A stretch of DNA of 20,084 nt. Source: an uncultured Eubacteriales bacterium. Lineage in GTDB: Bacteria; Bacillota; Clostridia; Oscillospirales; Oscillospiraceae. The notes below the pieces were generated by a model. It did not search any database and was not told where the DNA came from. It worked only from the letters and a program-made list of their open reading frames with translations. The position numbers were made by a program, and so were the translations under genes. Where the stretch lies: NCBI GenBank assembly GCA_900549865.1, contig URPU01000041.1:1-20084 (forward strand). The letters run 5' to 3'. Below are positions 1 to 8,149 of the stretch, piece by piece (the first letter of the stretch is position 1; the number at the start of each line of letters is the position of its first letter).

Positions 1-130
1 TTGAGGATGTATGGGCGTTCTTTCTGCCCGTCAAAACCGTGTGTGTCCTTGTCAACCGAGGGTACCAATGCAAAAACCTAAAAACTGCGCCTATCAGAGA
101 TGCGGTATTATAAAGCCACGATAAAGAAAA

Positions 131-143
131 GGGGCGGCGCCCC
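131..143. other. Short GC hairpin in the leader of the first lipoprotein gene
   Basis: A GGGGC/GCCCC inverted repeat with a 3-nt loop lies 45 bases upstream of the first gene. It has no T-run, so it is a poor intrinsic terminator. It may be the remains of an upstream terminator or a leader hairpin. The remaining bases from 1 to 188 hold only short open frames running in from the window edge (plus-strand stops at 79-81 and 111-113), none of which I recognise. Confidence 0.3.
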
Positions 144-188
144 AGATCAGATTATCGAAAATAAATCAAAAAGGCAGGAGAAACAAAC

Positions 189-383
189 ATGAAAAGAATC
201 ATCACCATCATCCTCGTTATCGCAATGGTACTCACAGCGATGTTCAGCCTTGCCGCGTGCTCAAAGACCGGCGAGTGCGAATACTGCGGGCAGAACGAGC
301 CCCTTGTAAAATACACTTATTCCAATGGAGATTCCGTATGGGTCTGCAACGACTGCTACCGCATGTGCAAGCTCTTCGGATGA
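189..383 (+). CDS. Small lipoprotein with zinc-ribbon-like CxxC pairs
   Basis: This 64-residue protein starts with a lipoprotein signal peptide: Lys/Arg at positions 2-4, a hydrophobic core, then a clean LAAC lipobox with the acylated Cys near residue 24. The mature part is only about 40 residues. It carries two Cys pairs (CEYC and CNDC) that resemble a small treble-clef or zinc-ribbon knuckle. A GGAG ribosome binding site lies about 9 bases before the ATG. The gene is 40 bases upstream of a second lipoprotein gene on the same strand, so the two are probably co-transcribed. Seen: signal, lipobox, Cys pairs. Inferred: surface anchoring and metal or disulfide chemistry. I do not recognise a named family, and the function is unknown. 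Confidence 0.75.
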   Translation: MKRIITIILVIAMVLTAMFSLAACSKTGECEYCGQNEPLVKYTYSNGDSVWVCNDCYRMCKLFG

Positions 384-423
384 GCCGGTTCTAAAAAAGC
401 ATCAGGGAGACAGGGAGGGCAAA

Positions 424-1863
424 ATGAAGAAAAACATTCTGGCATTGCTGGTCGCGGTGATCTGCATTATAACCAGCGGCTGTGCCTCGGAAAACAGGGT
501 CATAGCTCTGATAGAGAAAGAGGAGTATGCGAAGGCACAGGAAGTGTATTCTGCCACCATAGGCGGCAGCTATGAAAAAAAGCTTGAGCTGGAGCATTCC
601 ATAGACGCATACATAGCGGATATGATCGACAAATACAACAACGGGAAAGTCTCCTACGACGAGGCACGCGAAAGCATTTTTCGCATTGAGGCCAGCGGGC
701 TATACGACTATTTTCTGGTGAACGACGCCTATATGTCGCTGCAAACCTTCTACCAGTCAAAGCAAGCCTATGAGATGGGTCTGGCAAATATGGATGCCGG
801 AGATTACGAATCCGCGATGACGCAGTTTTCCTTCGTGAACACGGCAGACACCTGCTATGACAGTGCATGCGAGAAAGCGGAAGAAGCCAAAACGGCCTTT
901 CTTAATGCTGTTATCGCACAGGCAGAGGACGCATTCGACGATGTTGATTACTTACGCGGATATGAGAACGCGATAAGCTGTCTTGTTGACGCAGAGAGCA
1001 AAATGTACGACCTCTTCATCTATATGGACGACGCGGCGTTCCAGCTTATGTACGACAAAGCGTCAGAATTCACAAGCCAGTTCACCGAAGCGGCAATAGC
1101 AGAGGCAAAGGACATTTTCTCAAACGGAGAAAACTACGAGGGCGCGATCAGCCTGCTCACTGATGCGTATAACTACACCTACGGCGACGACGCCATGCTA
1201 TACACAGAGCTTTGCAAATATACTGATGCCTATATTGAAAACGCAGTCGCAGAGGCGCAGCAGATATATGACGAAAACCGAGACTATGAAGCAGCGGTAA
1301 GCTACCTTCGGAATGTGATAGGCGTGGTAGGTGAGAACGAAACACTGCGCAGCGAAATAGAGAAGTACGCCAGTTATGCGCCGGTCCTCCTCACCTCTCT
1401 CGACCCCATCCAGAAGGGCAAGTGGCTGAGCATCGGAACGGATATCAAGAAGGTCTACACAGACGTTTCCAACAACGTTTACGATTCACAGACCGTGATT
1501 GCCCCAAAGCGTTCCAGCTACCGCGACAAAACGGAGGATGATTCATACGTCAGCTACTACCTCAACAGCGAATACACCACGCTCACCGGTGTGCTGTACA
1601 GGCCGTATGACTCTCTGTCATGCACCTCAGTATGGCAAAAGACGCCCGTGATAAAGATATACGGAGACGGCATACTCCTTTACGAAGCGCCGGGCATCGA
1701 CCAAAACACCTTCGACCCCATCAGCCTGAATGTCAACGTGACAGGCGTGCGTGAGCTGAAGATCGTTAACTTTGGCGTATGGAACGGAAACGACAGCGGC
1801 AACATCTATTTTGCAAGCTATCATCCTATGGTCTGCCTTGCGGAAATGTATCTGAACAAGTGA
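424..1863 (+). CDS. Lipoprotein with TPR-like repeats and a probable NPCBM-like domain
   Basis: This is a 479-residue protein. The ATG at 424 is chosen because GGGAGG precedes it at normal spacing and a signal peptide follows directly; the frame stays open upstream but carries no signal. The lipobox is TSGC, with the Cys at about residue 20. Residues 25-340 are helical and repetitive. Units with a D/N-Y-x-x-A-x-x-x-L/F pattern (for example DYESAMTQF, NYEGAISLL, DYEAAVSYL) recur about every 70 residues, as in degenerate TPR repeats. Residues 350-479 are beta-rich. They include the pattern IYGDGILLYE and a terminal VNVTGVRELKI plus MVCLAEMYL. That resembles NPCBM-type beta-sandwich domains, which bind carbohydrate. 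Likely role: an envelope scaffold or glycan-binding lipoprotein. The fold calls are by eye and the substrate is unknown. Confidence 0.8.
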   Translation: MKKNILALLVAVICIITSGCASENRVIALIEKEEYAKAQEVYSATIGGSYEKKLELEHSIDAYIADMIDKYNNGKVSYDEARESIFRIEASGLYDYFLVNDAYMSLQTFYQSKQAYEMGLANMDAGDYESAMTQFSFVNTADTCYDSACEKAEEAKTAFLNAVIAQAEDAFDDVDYLRGYENAISCLVDAESKMYDLFIYMDDAAFQLMYDKASEFTSQFTEAAIAEAKDIFSNGENYEGAISLLTDAYNYTYGDDAMLYTELCKYTDAYIENAVAEAQQIYDENRDYEAAVSYLRNVIGVVGENETLRSEIEKYASYAPVLLTSLDPIQKGKWLSIGTDIKKVYTDVSNNVYDSQTVIAPKRSSYRDKTEDDSYVSYYLNSEYTTLTGVLYRPYDSLSCTSVWQKTPVIKIYGDGILLYEAPGIDQNTFDPISLNVNVTGVRELKIVNFGVWNGNDSGNIYFASYHPMVCLAEMYLNK

Positions 1864-1897
1864 TCTTCATGAAGTCCTCCCTATACTGTGACAATGC

Positions 1898-1932
1898 CCC
1901 CCACCGTGCCGCCTTCTGCGGCACAGTGGGGG
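1898..1932. terminator. Hairpin between convergent genes, candidate bidirectional terminator
   Basis: A 15-bp stem with one C:A mismatch and a 5-nt loop lies between the stop codon at 1863 and the opposing stop at 1954. It is GC-rich at both ends. Neither side has a proper T-run, so termination strength is uncertain. The position between convergent genes supports a terminator role. Confidence 0.6.
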
Positions 1933-1953
1933 TAAATCATATTATCTGTTTGT

Positions 1954-4900
1954 TTATCCAAGCACAGCTTCACCCATAGCGGTAAGCTCTGCGGTGGAAT
2001 AACGGTGGAAGCTGCCGAGCGGGCTTTCCGCGTCCTCGGCCGCGTATGCGTCATACACGATCAACCTGTTGCCGGCAGCATCATAGCCAAGGCCAAAGGG
2101 CACATAAGCCTCCGCTTCAAGAGAATCATCGGTCAGGTCGAGGATAACAGTCACGCGTGACGATGAAAGCGCCATGGCGTTTCCATCCACAAACTGACAA
2201 ACAGTTTCATCATATAGTACTGTGTCACCAAGCGCTATTTCCAGTTCGACCTCACTAAGTATCTCGCCGGTATAGGAATACTCAATAATGGAACCGCTCA
2301 TAACGGCAAACAACCTGCCGTCCGGAGACTGCACCAGCATACGGACGTCATCCTCGCCGTAGGCAGAAGGAAGCTTTGCAATGACATGGCCGCCGTCAAC
2401 ATCGGATATGTGCAGAGAGACAGCCTCCGTCCCGTCGGGCTGGGTGGTGCACAGCATATATATCGCCACGCCGCGCGATACGTCCCAGAGATAGGCATCC
2501 CGTATAAACTGCGTCGGCATTTCACCGTTGTCGTCTGTGGTCAGGAACTTCTTCTCTGCGGCGTCAAAGCCCACAAGAATACAGTCGTTATCCGCGCTGC
2601 CCCTCAGCGCAAAGCAGACGTACCCCGCATCGGCCTTGAGCGAGGCCTGAAAGTAGGAATATCCGTCAGGTACATCATAGCTGCCAAGCTTTTCTGCGCG
2701 TTCTTCGCCCGGTATCCACGAATACAGAAGGATGCTGCCGCCGTCTTCCGCGTCCACGGCATAGTACACCGCGCCATTATAATAGAACGAATCCATGACA
2801 GAGATCCAGCTCTCCGCCTGAATAACTTCAGCGGAAACCGACACACTGCCGTCCTGCAAGGAGACGATGTAGTATTCACTTTCTGCGGGCGCACCGGCCT
2901 CCGCTTCCCAGTCATATTGGTAAGGACTTCTCTTCACATAAAAGCACCTGCCATCCGGTGAAGTTCCAAGAAGCGTGCTTTCATCGTATTCATCCCCGGC
3001 AAGCGGAAGCCCAACACGCCTGCATTCATTTTTACGTGTGTCCGTTATATACAGGACGTCGTCCTTCAAAAGATAAAACCTGCTCTCTGCCCTGTCCGGC
3101 TCATATAAAAACGGGTCATTACCGGTAACATCCGGTGCAGTGTCAAGCGACATATAGCCTTTGTCATACGCACCTGTTTCATACCGCAAGACTCTATCGG
3201 TCGTGAGAACATATACGTATCCGCCGGAAAAGCAGACGTCCTTGATATCCTCGCAGAAGAAGTGCGATTGTCCGGGAACACGGGGATCCGAATAATCGAC
3301 AGTGGCAACATTGCCGTTTCTGAGAATAGCTGTTATTCCGTCCTCACGGCAGATGCTTTTAACGATCGGAGAACCGAAGTCATATTTTCTGAGGACTTTG
3401 CCGGTGGCGAGTTCTATCGCCTCGCAGTAGTTTCCCGCGATGAAAACTGCAGCGTCCGTGTCAAATTCGCCGTCGCGGTAATATAACGGCTCTATACGGT
3501 ATTCATATCCCACGCCGTACTTTGACTCCTCAATGCAATTGACGACCTCATTCTTATCCAAGTCGTACACATAAAGAACGATCTGATCGGAGTGATCGAC
3601 AGTGCCCGCATCTGTACTCAACATAGTGTCATAGGAGGTGCAGAAAGTGAGATAGCTGCCAATCATATTCATTTCATACACATAGTCCGGAACGGTGCAA
3701 AGGCGCCGGATATCACCCGAGACGAGATCAAGATAAAACAGCCGGCTGACAGGAGCTTCAGGCAGATATATGGGAGAGTCTGAGACTGCAAATACCAGCC
3801 CGCTGCCGTCAGGTTCGATGGCAAGCAGATCCAGAACATAGTTAAAATAATCCAGTGAAATATCCGCATCGCACAAGGCTTTGACCGCGGCGTTAAGCTC
3901 ATGCTTTCCCAGCAGGGCGCCGGTCTCAGTGTTGATCAGGTTTACATAATAGTTAGTTTCAAACGCATCCGTATATTCTGACGTAATTATCGCGGCAAAG
4001 CTCCCGTCGGCAGAAAGCATGATACCAGAAGCATGTTCATCCATTAAAGTCGAAAGCTCCCCTGTTTCGTAGTTCCAACAGAATACGCCGGAATATGTGC
4101 TTATCAGCAGACTGCTTTTCCCCGGAATAAGCAGCTCCGGAGAAAAAAACTGCGATGAAATCTCCTCATCAAAACGCACTGCGTCAATTAAGTCAAAATT
4201 TCCGTCTCTTACACAGACACGCTTGTACTCATCCTCAAGGGTGAATATATACTCCCCTTCCGTGTCGCAAAACATTTTATAGACCTTATCCGATGCAAAG
4301 CTTTTCGTCGCCTTGAACGGCTTTTCATGGCCTGGCATTACATAGACGTCCAGCGCGCTTCCAAGAACGTATTTTGCGTCCGCCAGCACGGGCCTGTCCT
4401 GCGTCTCGGAAGGCAGGGCGCGCAGCGCCATCTCAATAGCGCCTATAGTGTCCTCCTCAGCAAGATAATTTTTTGCCTGCTCCGTCAGGAACCTTGATTC
4501 GTTGATGAGTGCATTTTTGTACTCCGCCTCAATGCGTGCGGCCTGCGAGGCGATGGTGGCGGCTTTGTCGGCGGAATACACGCCGAAGGCGACGGCCAGC
4601 ACGGCAACAGCCGCCCCCGCAGCGGCTACCCGTCGGAGTCTGTAAATTCTATTTCTCTGTTTTAGTCCGTCAAAAGTCGTGGAGAGCATCGGCGCGGCAA
4701 GCCGCAGAAAAGCGTCACCGCGTATGTTTTTCAAAACCTGTCCGAGATCCTCTCCCCTGCAGTCGGCGGCAATCAGCAGGTCACCCGCAGGAGTCTCTTC
4801 AAGAAGTCTTGACGGAAACGACTGCTCCGGCTCTCCCCCGGTCAGAAGCGCAAGCACGCGGCTTCTGTCGTGATACTCCAGGAAAATGTCTATTTCTTCG

Positions 4901-6225
4901 TTTACCCAGCGGGAGTCCTTTGTTCCGGGTGAGCAGACAACGATCAGCCACTCGGAGTTTTTAAGCGCCTCACGAAGCTGTTTTGCATAGTCATAGCCGC
5001 CGGACAACTCGCCGTCATCCAGATAGCATCTTTTGAACGGTTTCCTTTCTGCGGAGATACCCTTGGGCGCACGAAAATGCTCAAGCTGCTTTTGCAGCTC
5101 CTGCGCGGCGCGGCTGTCAATGTCGCCGTGGCGATATGAAATAAAGGCGCTGAACGCCGTGTTCGCAAGCGGCGTAACTGTCAGTGGAAGCGCATTGATG
5201 AAGTCCTCCACATCCCGCAGCATTTCATCCGCCGTATTGTATCTCTCGGACGGTTCGTTTTTGAGCGCCTTCGCAATGATGAGCTGCATCTTCTCCGTCA
5301 GGTGGCGGGGGCAATTGATGCGGTAGAGCTTCATGGCGTCTATATATTTGCCGCGCTTATTTGAAATCAGCTCCGCGGAGTCGTATCGCTTGCCGGTCAG
5401 AAGATTCAGCAGGACACAGCCGACAGAATATATGTCCGCCGCGGGAGTGAGGACGAGCGAGCCGTCATTATGCAGAAGTATCTCCGGCGCGGCAAAGCCC
5501 TGCGTAGTGAAAACGAGCCTGTCAGATATCACGTCCGTCCGCCCGTCCTTGAGTGCCCTTGCACAGCCGAAGTCGATCAGTGTGAGGATGCTTTCCCCCG
5601 GTGCGAGGGAGCCTTGAATGAAAATATTGCCTGTCTGAATATCCAGATGCAGAAATCCGGCATTATGTATTTCTCTCACCGCATACAGAAGCTGCTGCAC
5701 AACAGAGAATGCCTGCCGCAGAGGGAGCATCCGCCGGTTTTTCACATAGGACGTGAGCGCGTTCCCCTTAAGGGAGAGCGAATCCATGACTGTAAAGACG
5801 TTTTCGATCGTCTGCCCCGGCTGGTCTGGCAAAACACACTCTGCGCGCTGGGCGGACTCCTTTATCGGCAGAGTATGCACCGCGGTTTTATAGAGACTTT
5901 TGGTTATCGCCTCTTCGCTGAGCTGCATGGACTTGCACAGGCGCAGATAGTCCGCACCGCCTGAGTCACCATTTTGGGGGATTATCTCACCCGTGGCGGC
6001 GCGCACGAACCTGTGTGCGCCGGGGGCGGGGAAGCACTCCTTCAGGACATAGTCAAAGCCGTCTGTGCTTTTCCCCCCATCGCGGCGTGTGTACCTGACA
6101 GCAGGATAAATTATACTGCCGCCGCCAAAGCCTATCGGGTCTCCAGAGATCTCATAGATGCTGCCGCTGTCAAAGCCTATTCTTGTACCGGCCGGCAGCG
6201 GCTGTCTTGTATCTTTCATTATCAT
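1954..6225 (-). CDS. Ser/Thr protein kinase - TIR - transmembrane - beta-propeller fusion
   Basis: This 1423-residue protein has four parts. Residues about 15-345 form a Hanks-type kinase: Gly-rich loop GFGGGS (32-37), Lys62 in VLKE, catalytic loop HLDIQTGN (193-200, Asp195, Asn200), DFG at 218-220 and APE at 246-248. The usual catalytic-loop Lys is Gln197. Residues about 357-480 form a TIR-type domain: FISYRH at 361-366, YLDDGEL at 401-407, LIVVCSPG, then W440-VNEEI with candidate catalytic Glu443/Glu444. Residues about 532-550 are a single membrane helix, followed by a short charged helical stretch. Residues about 625-1423 are beta-rich with SPDG/SADG turns typical of WD40/YVTN propeller blades. 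The kinase and TIR would be cytoplasmic and the propeller extracellular. The ATG at 6225 follows the upstream stop by 3 bases, with AAAGGGG upstream, so translation is probably coupled. NAD hydrolysis by the TIR part is inferred from some other bacterial TIR proteins, not shown here. Confidence 0.88.
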   Translation of the reverse strand: MIMKDTRQPLPAGTRIGFDSGSIYEISGDPIGFGGGSIIYPAVRYTRRDGGKSTDGFDYVLKECFPAPGAHRFVRAATGEIIPQNGDSGGADYLRLCKSMQLSEEAITKSLYKTAVHTLPIKESAQRAECVLPDQPGQTIENVFTVMDSLSLKGNALTSYVKNRRMLPLRQAFSVVQQLLYAVREIHNAGFLHLDIQTGNIFIQGSLAPGESILTLIDFGCARALKDGRTDVISDRLVFTTQGFAAPEILLHNDGSLVLTPAADIYSVGCVLLNLLTGKRYDSAELISNKRGKYIDAMKLYRINCPRHLTEKMQLIIAKALKNEPSERYNTADEMLRDVEDFINALPLTVTPLANTAFSAFISYRHGDIDSRAAQELQKQLEHFRAPKGISAERKPFKRCYLDDGELSGGYDYAKQLREALKNSEWLIVVCSPGTKDSRWVNEEIDIFLEYHDRSRVLALLTGGEPEQSFPSRLLEETPAGDLLIAADCRGEDLGQVLKNIRGDAFLRLAAPMLSTTFDGLKQRNRIYRLRRVAAAGAAVAVLAVAFGVYSADKAATIASQAARIEAEYKNALINESRFLTEQAKNYLAEEDTIGAIEMALRALPSETQDRPVLADAKYVLGSALDVYVMPGHEKPFKATKSFASDKVYKMFCDTEGEYIFTLEDEYKRVCVRDGNFDLIDAVRFDEEISSQFFSPELLIPGKSSLLISTYSGVFCWNYETGELSTLMDEHASGIMLSADGSFAAIITSEYTDAFETNYYVNLINTETGALLGKHELNAAVKALCDADISLDYFNYVLDLLAIEPDGSGLVFAVSDSPIYLPEAPVSRLFYLDLVSGDIRRLCTVPDYVYEMNMIGSYLTFCTSYDTMLSTDAGTVDHSDQIVLYVYDLDKNEVVNCIEESKYGVGYEYRIEPLYYRDGEFDTDAAVFIAGNYCEAIELATGKVLRKYDFGSPIVKSICREDGITAILRNGNVATVDYSDPRVPGQSHFFCEDIKDVCFSGGYVYVLTTDRVLRYETGAYDKGYMSLDTAPDVTGNDPFLYEPDRAESRFYLLKDDVLYITDTRKNECRRVGLPLAGDEYDESTLLGTSPDGRCFYVKRSPYQYDWEAEAGAPAESEYYIVSLQDGSVSVSAEVIQAESWISVMDSFYYNGAVYYAVDAEDGGSILLYSWIPGEERAEKLGSYDVPDGYSYFQASLKADAGYVCFALRGSADNDCILVGFDAAEKKFLTTDDNGEMPTQFIRDAYLWDVSRGVAIYMLCTTQPDGTEAVSLHISDVDGGHVIAKLPSAYGEDDVRMLVQSPDGRLFAVMSGSIIEYSYTGEILSEVELEIALGDTVLYDETVCQFVDGNAMALSSSRVTVILDLTDDSLEAEAYVPFGLGYDAAGNRLIVYDAYAAEDAESPLGSFHRYSTAELTAMGEAVLG

Positions 6226-6228
6226 TGC

Positions 6229-7851
6229 TCAAACAGCCCCTTTATCACGCAGACTTTTCTGCCAATAGGATACAGACTTCGGGCTTACTCCGTATTCCGC
6301 CGCGAAATCGTCAAGACTGACGGTTTTCTTCCGTTCTATCCACGCTTTTACTATCGCCAGCTTCTCTTCCTCGCTGTGCTTTTTGCTGTGGCTGGCGCGC
6401 GCCCTTCTCTTTTCCTTTATCTCCTCGCATATTATCGCGTAGGTCTCTGACGGATCATACTCCTTGCTGCTTGAAACGATGGAGAGGAAAATGCTTGTCT
6501 CCATCACGTGCGGATAATATAGCTGCGGCAGATGTGCCGCTTTCAGGAACTCCTCGCACACGCTCTGAAAATCACACATGTGGTCAAACGTTGCCGCATC
6601 GTCTGTCGCTTCAAAGCACCAGCAAAGCCCCGCCGCGATCCACAGGAGGTACAGCATATCGCTTTTTTCGACCTCCGCCGTGCCGAGGAGGATATCCAAT
6701 ATATGCTTTTTGAAGGCCGCGGTCGCATCCGCGGAGGAAAGCTCCATATCCTTATTGGCCGAAATGGTGAAAGAGCCGAGATAGCTGTTGCGGCATTCGA
6801 CGATTGCCGCAAGCAACACGTCCGTAAACGCTTTGTCGTGCAGCATTTCATCGTCCGGGATCATTTTCAGCGCGGCGCTACTCTTCTCATCGGAAATGAG
6901 ACCCAAAAGCTGTGACAGCTCGCGCGATTCCTCGCCGCTGTATGAGTCGTCCGCAAATCTATATACAAACGCCAGCAGGTTGCGGTAGATCACCTGTGCC
7001 CTGCGCGAAGGTATATCCAGATGCGGCGCGTTTTCCAACAGCCACGCCATGAAGCGCTCATCCCTGTCGTCGGGATGGTGCAGCCATTCTTCCGCATTGC
7101 AGTTGAGTATGGACGGCGCAAGCCCGGTCCAGCCGGGTTCCCTTGCAGTCAGATCCTTCGCTATTCCGGCAGACTTTTCCCTGTACCCGGCCTTGAGCCT
7201 TGCGGCGCTCTCCATATCCGCTCCCGTCAGGAAGCAGTAGGCCTCTATCATGTCATCGGCACGGGTAAAGCGCAGGCAATCATCAGTATCGAAAACGCGC
7301 AGCAGAAACTGCTGCATCTCGTCGAGCGTAAAGCCCAGCGCATGCCCCAGATCAAGCGCCTCCTGCCGCGTCAGCCTTGTTTTATACATTTGTCTGGCAA
7401 GCCGCTTTGCCTTTGAAGCGCCATGCTGTTTCTCAAGCTCCGCCTCATAGGTCTCCGGCGTATGCCAAGCCTTTGCCGTCAGATACCGGCTGTATTCCAC
7501 ATCACGCTCATACCGCAGCGCAATGTCATTCAGCACCCGCTCGTACCGGCTGCTTTCTTCGGAGCTCATTGCCGCGGCATGGTCCGCGCTTATGTCCGCA
7601 AAGGTATAATGAATGCCGTCACCGGTATATTCAAATCCGTCAGAGCCTTCCGCACCTGCCCGCGATTGAAGTATCCGCATGAGCATGAACCGGCTGGAAT
7701 ACGAAAAGCTCTGAATAGTTTTTTTCAGGATGGCAACACGGGCAGACGGTGCCGAACGCAGCAGACTGCTGCCCATCAGATCCCACAGCTCAGTCAGCTC
7801 ACTGTCGAACGAATCAAGGTATCTATCCCATATAAGCTCAGTATATTCCAT
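6229..7851 (-). CDS. Unknown 540-aa protein with C-terminal helix-turn-helix
   Basis: I do not recognise the family. Residues 1-480 are mostly helical and soluble, with no signal peptide or membrane segment. Around 159-187 the motif TRQEALDLGHALGFTLDEMQQFLL looks like an XRE-type or related helical module. The last 54 residues (487-540) are basic at first and then form a helix-turn-helix like those of transposase orfA-type proteins: EEEKLAIVKAWIE, then SLDDFAAEYGVSPKSVSYWQ. No catalytic transposase domain or other mobile-element feature is present, so I read it as a DNA-binding or adaptor domain. Two Shine-Dalgarno sequences (GGAGGAG and GGAGG) precede the ATG at 7851. The gene is the first in an operon with the kinase-TIR gene, 3 bases apart. 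Inferred role: regulator or partner of that receptor, perhaps acting on the GTCAC repeats in its own promoter. Confidence 0.8.
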   Translation of the reverse strand: MEYTELIWDRYLDSFDSELTELWDLMGSSLLRSAPSARVAILKKTIQSFSYSSRFMLMRILQSRAGAEGSDGFEYTGDGIHYTFADISADHAAAMSSEESSRYERVLNDIALRYERDVEYSRYLTAKAWHTPETYEAELEKQHGASKAKRLARQMYKTRLTRQEALDLGHALGFTLDEMQQFLLRVFDTDDCLRFTRADDMIEAYCFLTGADMESAARLKAGYREKSAGIAKDLTAREPGWTGLAPSILNCNAEEWLHHPDDRDERFMAWLLENAPHLDIPSRRAQVIYRNLLAFVYRFADDSYSGEESRELSQLLGLISDEKSSAALKMIPDDEMLHDKAFTDVLLAAIVECRNSYLGSFTISANKDMELSSADATAAFKKHILDILLGTAEVEKSDMLYLLWIAAGLCWCFEATDDAATFDHMCDFQSVCEEFLKAAHLPQLYYPHVMETSIFLSIVSSSKEYDPSETYAIICEEIKEKRRARASHSKKHSEEEKLAIVKAWIERKKTVSLDDFAAEYGVSPKSVSYWQKSLRDKGAV

Positions 7852-7933
7852 TTACCTCCGCTCCTCCAACTGAAGAATCCGCCATAATGCATTGCCGGAC
7901 ATAAACCAAAACCGTGACAAGCAAAATCTATTC

Positions 7934-7979
7934 GTCACATTATATCAAATGCAACCAGAAAATCAACAAATAATGTCAC
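7934..7979. promoter_or_regulatory. Inverted GTCACATTAT / ATAATGTCAC repeat flanking the promoter, candidate operator
   Basis: The arms at 7934-7943 and 7970-7979 are inverted copies with one mismatch. They lie 36 bases apart centre to centre and bracket the -35 and -10 boxes. A further GTGAC sits at 7914-7918, inverted and 20 bases from the first arm. The placement suits a repressor or looping site. The HTH protein encoded directly downstream is the obvious candidate ligand. This is inference from sequence symmetry. Confidence 0.45.
7939..7966 (-). promoter_or_regulatory. Sigma-A promoter of the HTH/kinase-TIR operon
   Basis: On the minus strand there is TTGATT (7966-7961), a 16-base spacer, then a perfect TATAAT (7944-7939). 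Transcription should start near 7932, giving a leader of about 80 bases before the ATG at 7851. No other good promoter was seen between the anti-sigma stop and this gene. Confidence 0.7.
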
Positions 7980-8149
7980 AATAAGTAAATTTCCATGCGA
8001 GTATAGTTGGTCTTAGGAGGCAAGGCTAATGCAATAATTATATTATATGTATATGTTCATAAGTAAGCCCGGATCAAAAGCGGTCCAGCGGCATCAGGGC
8101 CACCCTTGCTGCGCCCGGAATGCAAGTGGAATACAAGTTTTTCTCTTTA

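Larger units (their letters stand above)
7852..8149. other. Intergenic region, AT-rich, holding the operon promoter
   Basis: This 298-base stretch separates the anti-sigma gene from the HTH/kinase-TIR operon. Bases 7910-8060 are much more AT-rich than the flanking genes. The stretch holds the promoter and inverted repeats listed separately. At 8016-8037 a GGAGG is followed by ATG-CAA-TAA, a two-codon frame I take as chance. I saw no convincing T-tailed terminator for the sigma/anti-sigma operon, so some read-through into the downstream operon is possible. Confidence 0.6.

Noticed and set aside
1..113. Short open frames at the left edge on both strands
   Set aside because: Several frames are open for under 40 codons and none has a recognisable motif, so no gene end could be chosen. 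A TATAAT on the minus strand at 113-108 lacks a convincing -35 box.
6229..6400. Possible insertion-sequence remnant from the orfA-like HTH
   Set aside because: No terminal inverted repeats, target duplications or integrase core. The HTH is the in-frame end of a long intact protein in an operon.
8016..8037. GGAGG followed by ATG-CAA-TAA in the intergenic region
   Set aside because: A two-codon frame is not a gene, and no attenuation structure was seen around it.
8063..8086. Terminator after the anti-sigma gene
   Set aside because: Only a 5-bp stem with a wobble pair could be drawn (GGATC with GGTCC) and no T-run follows.
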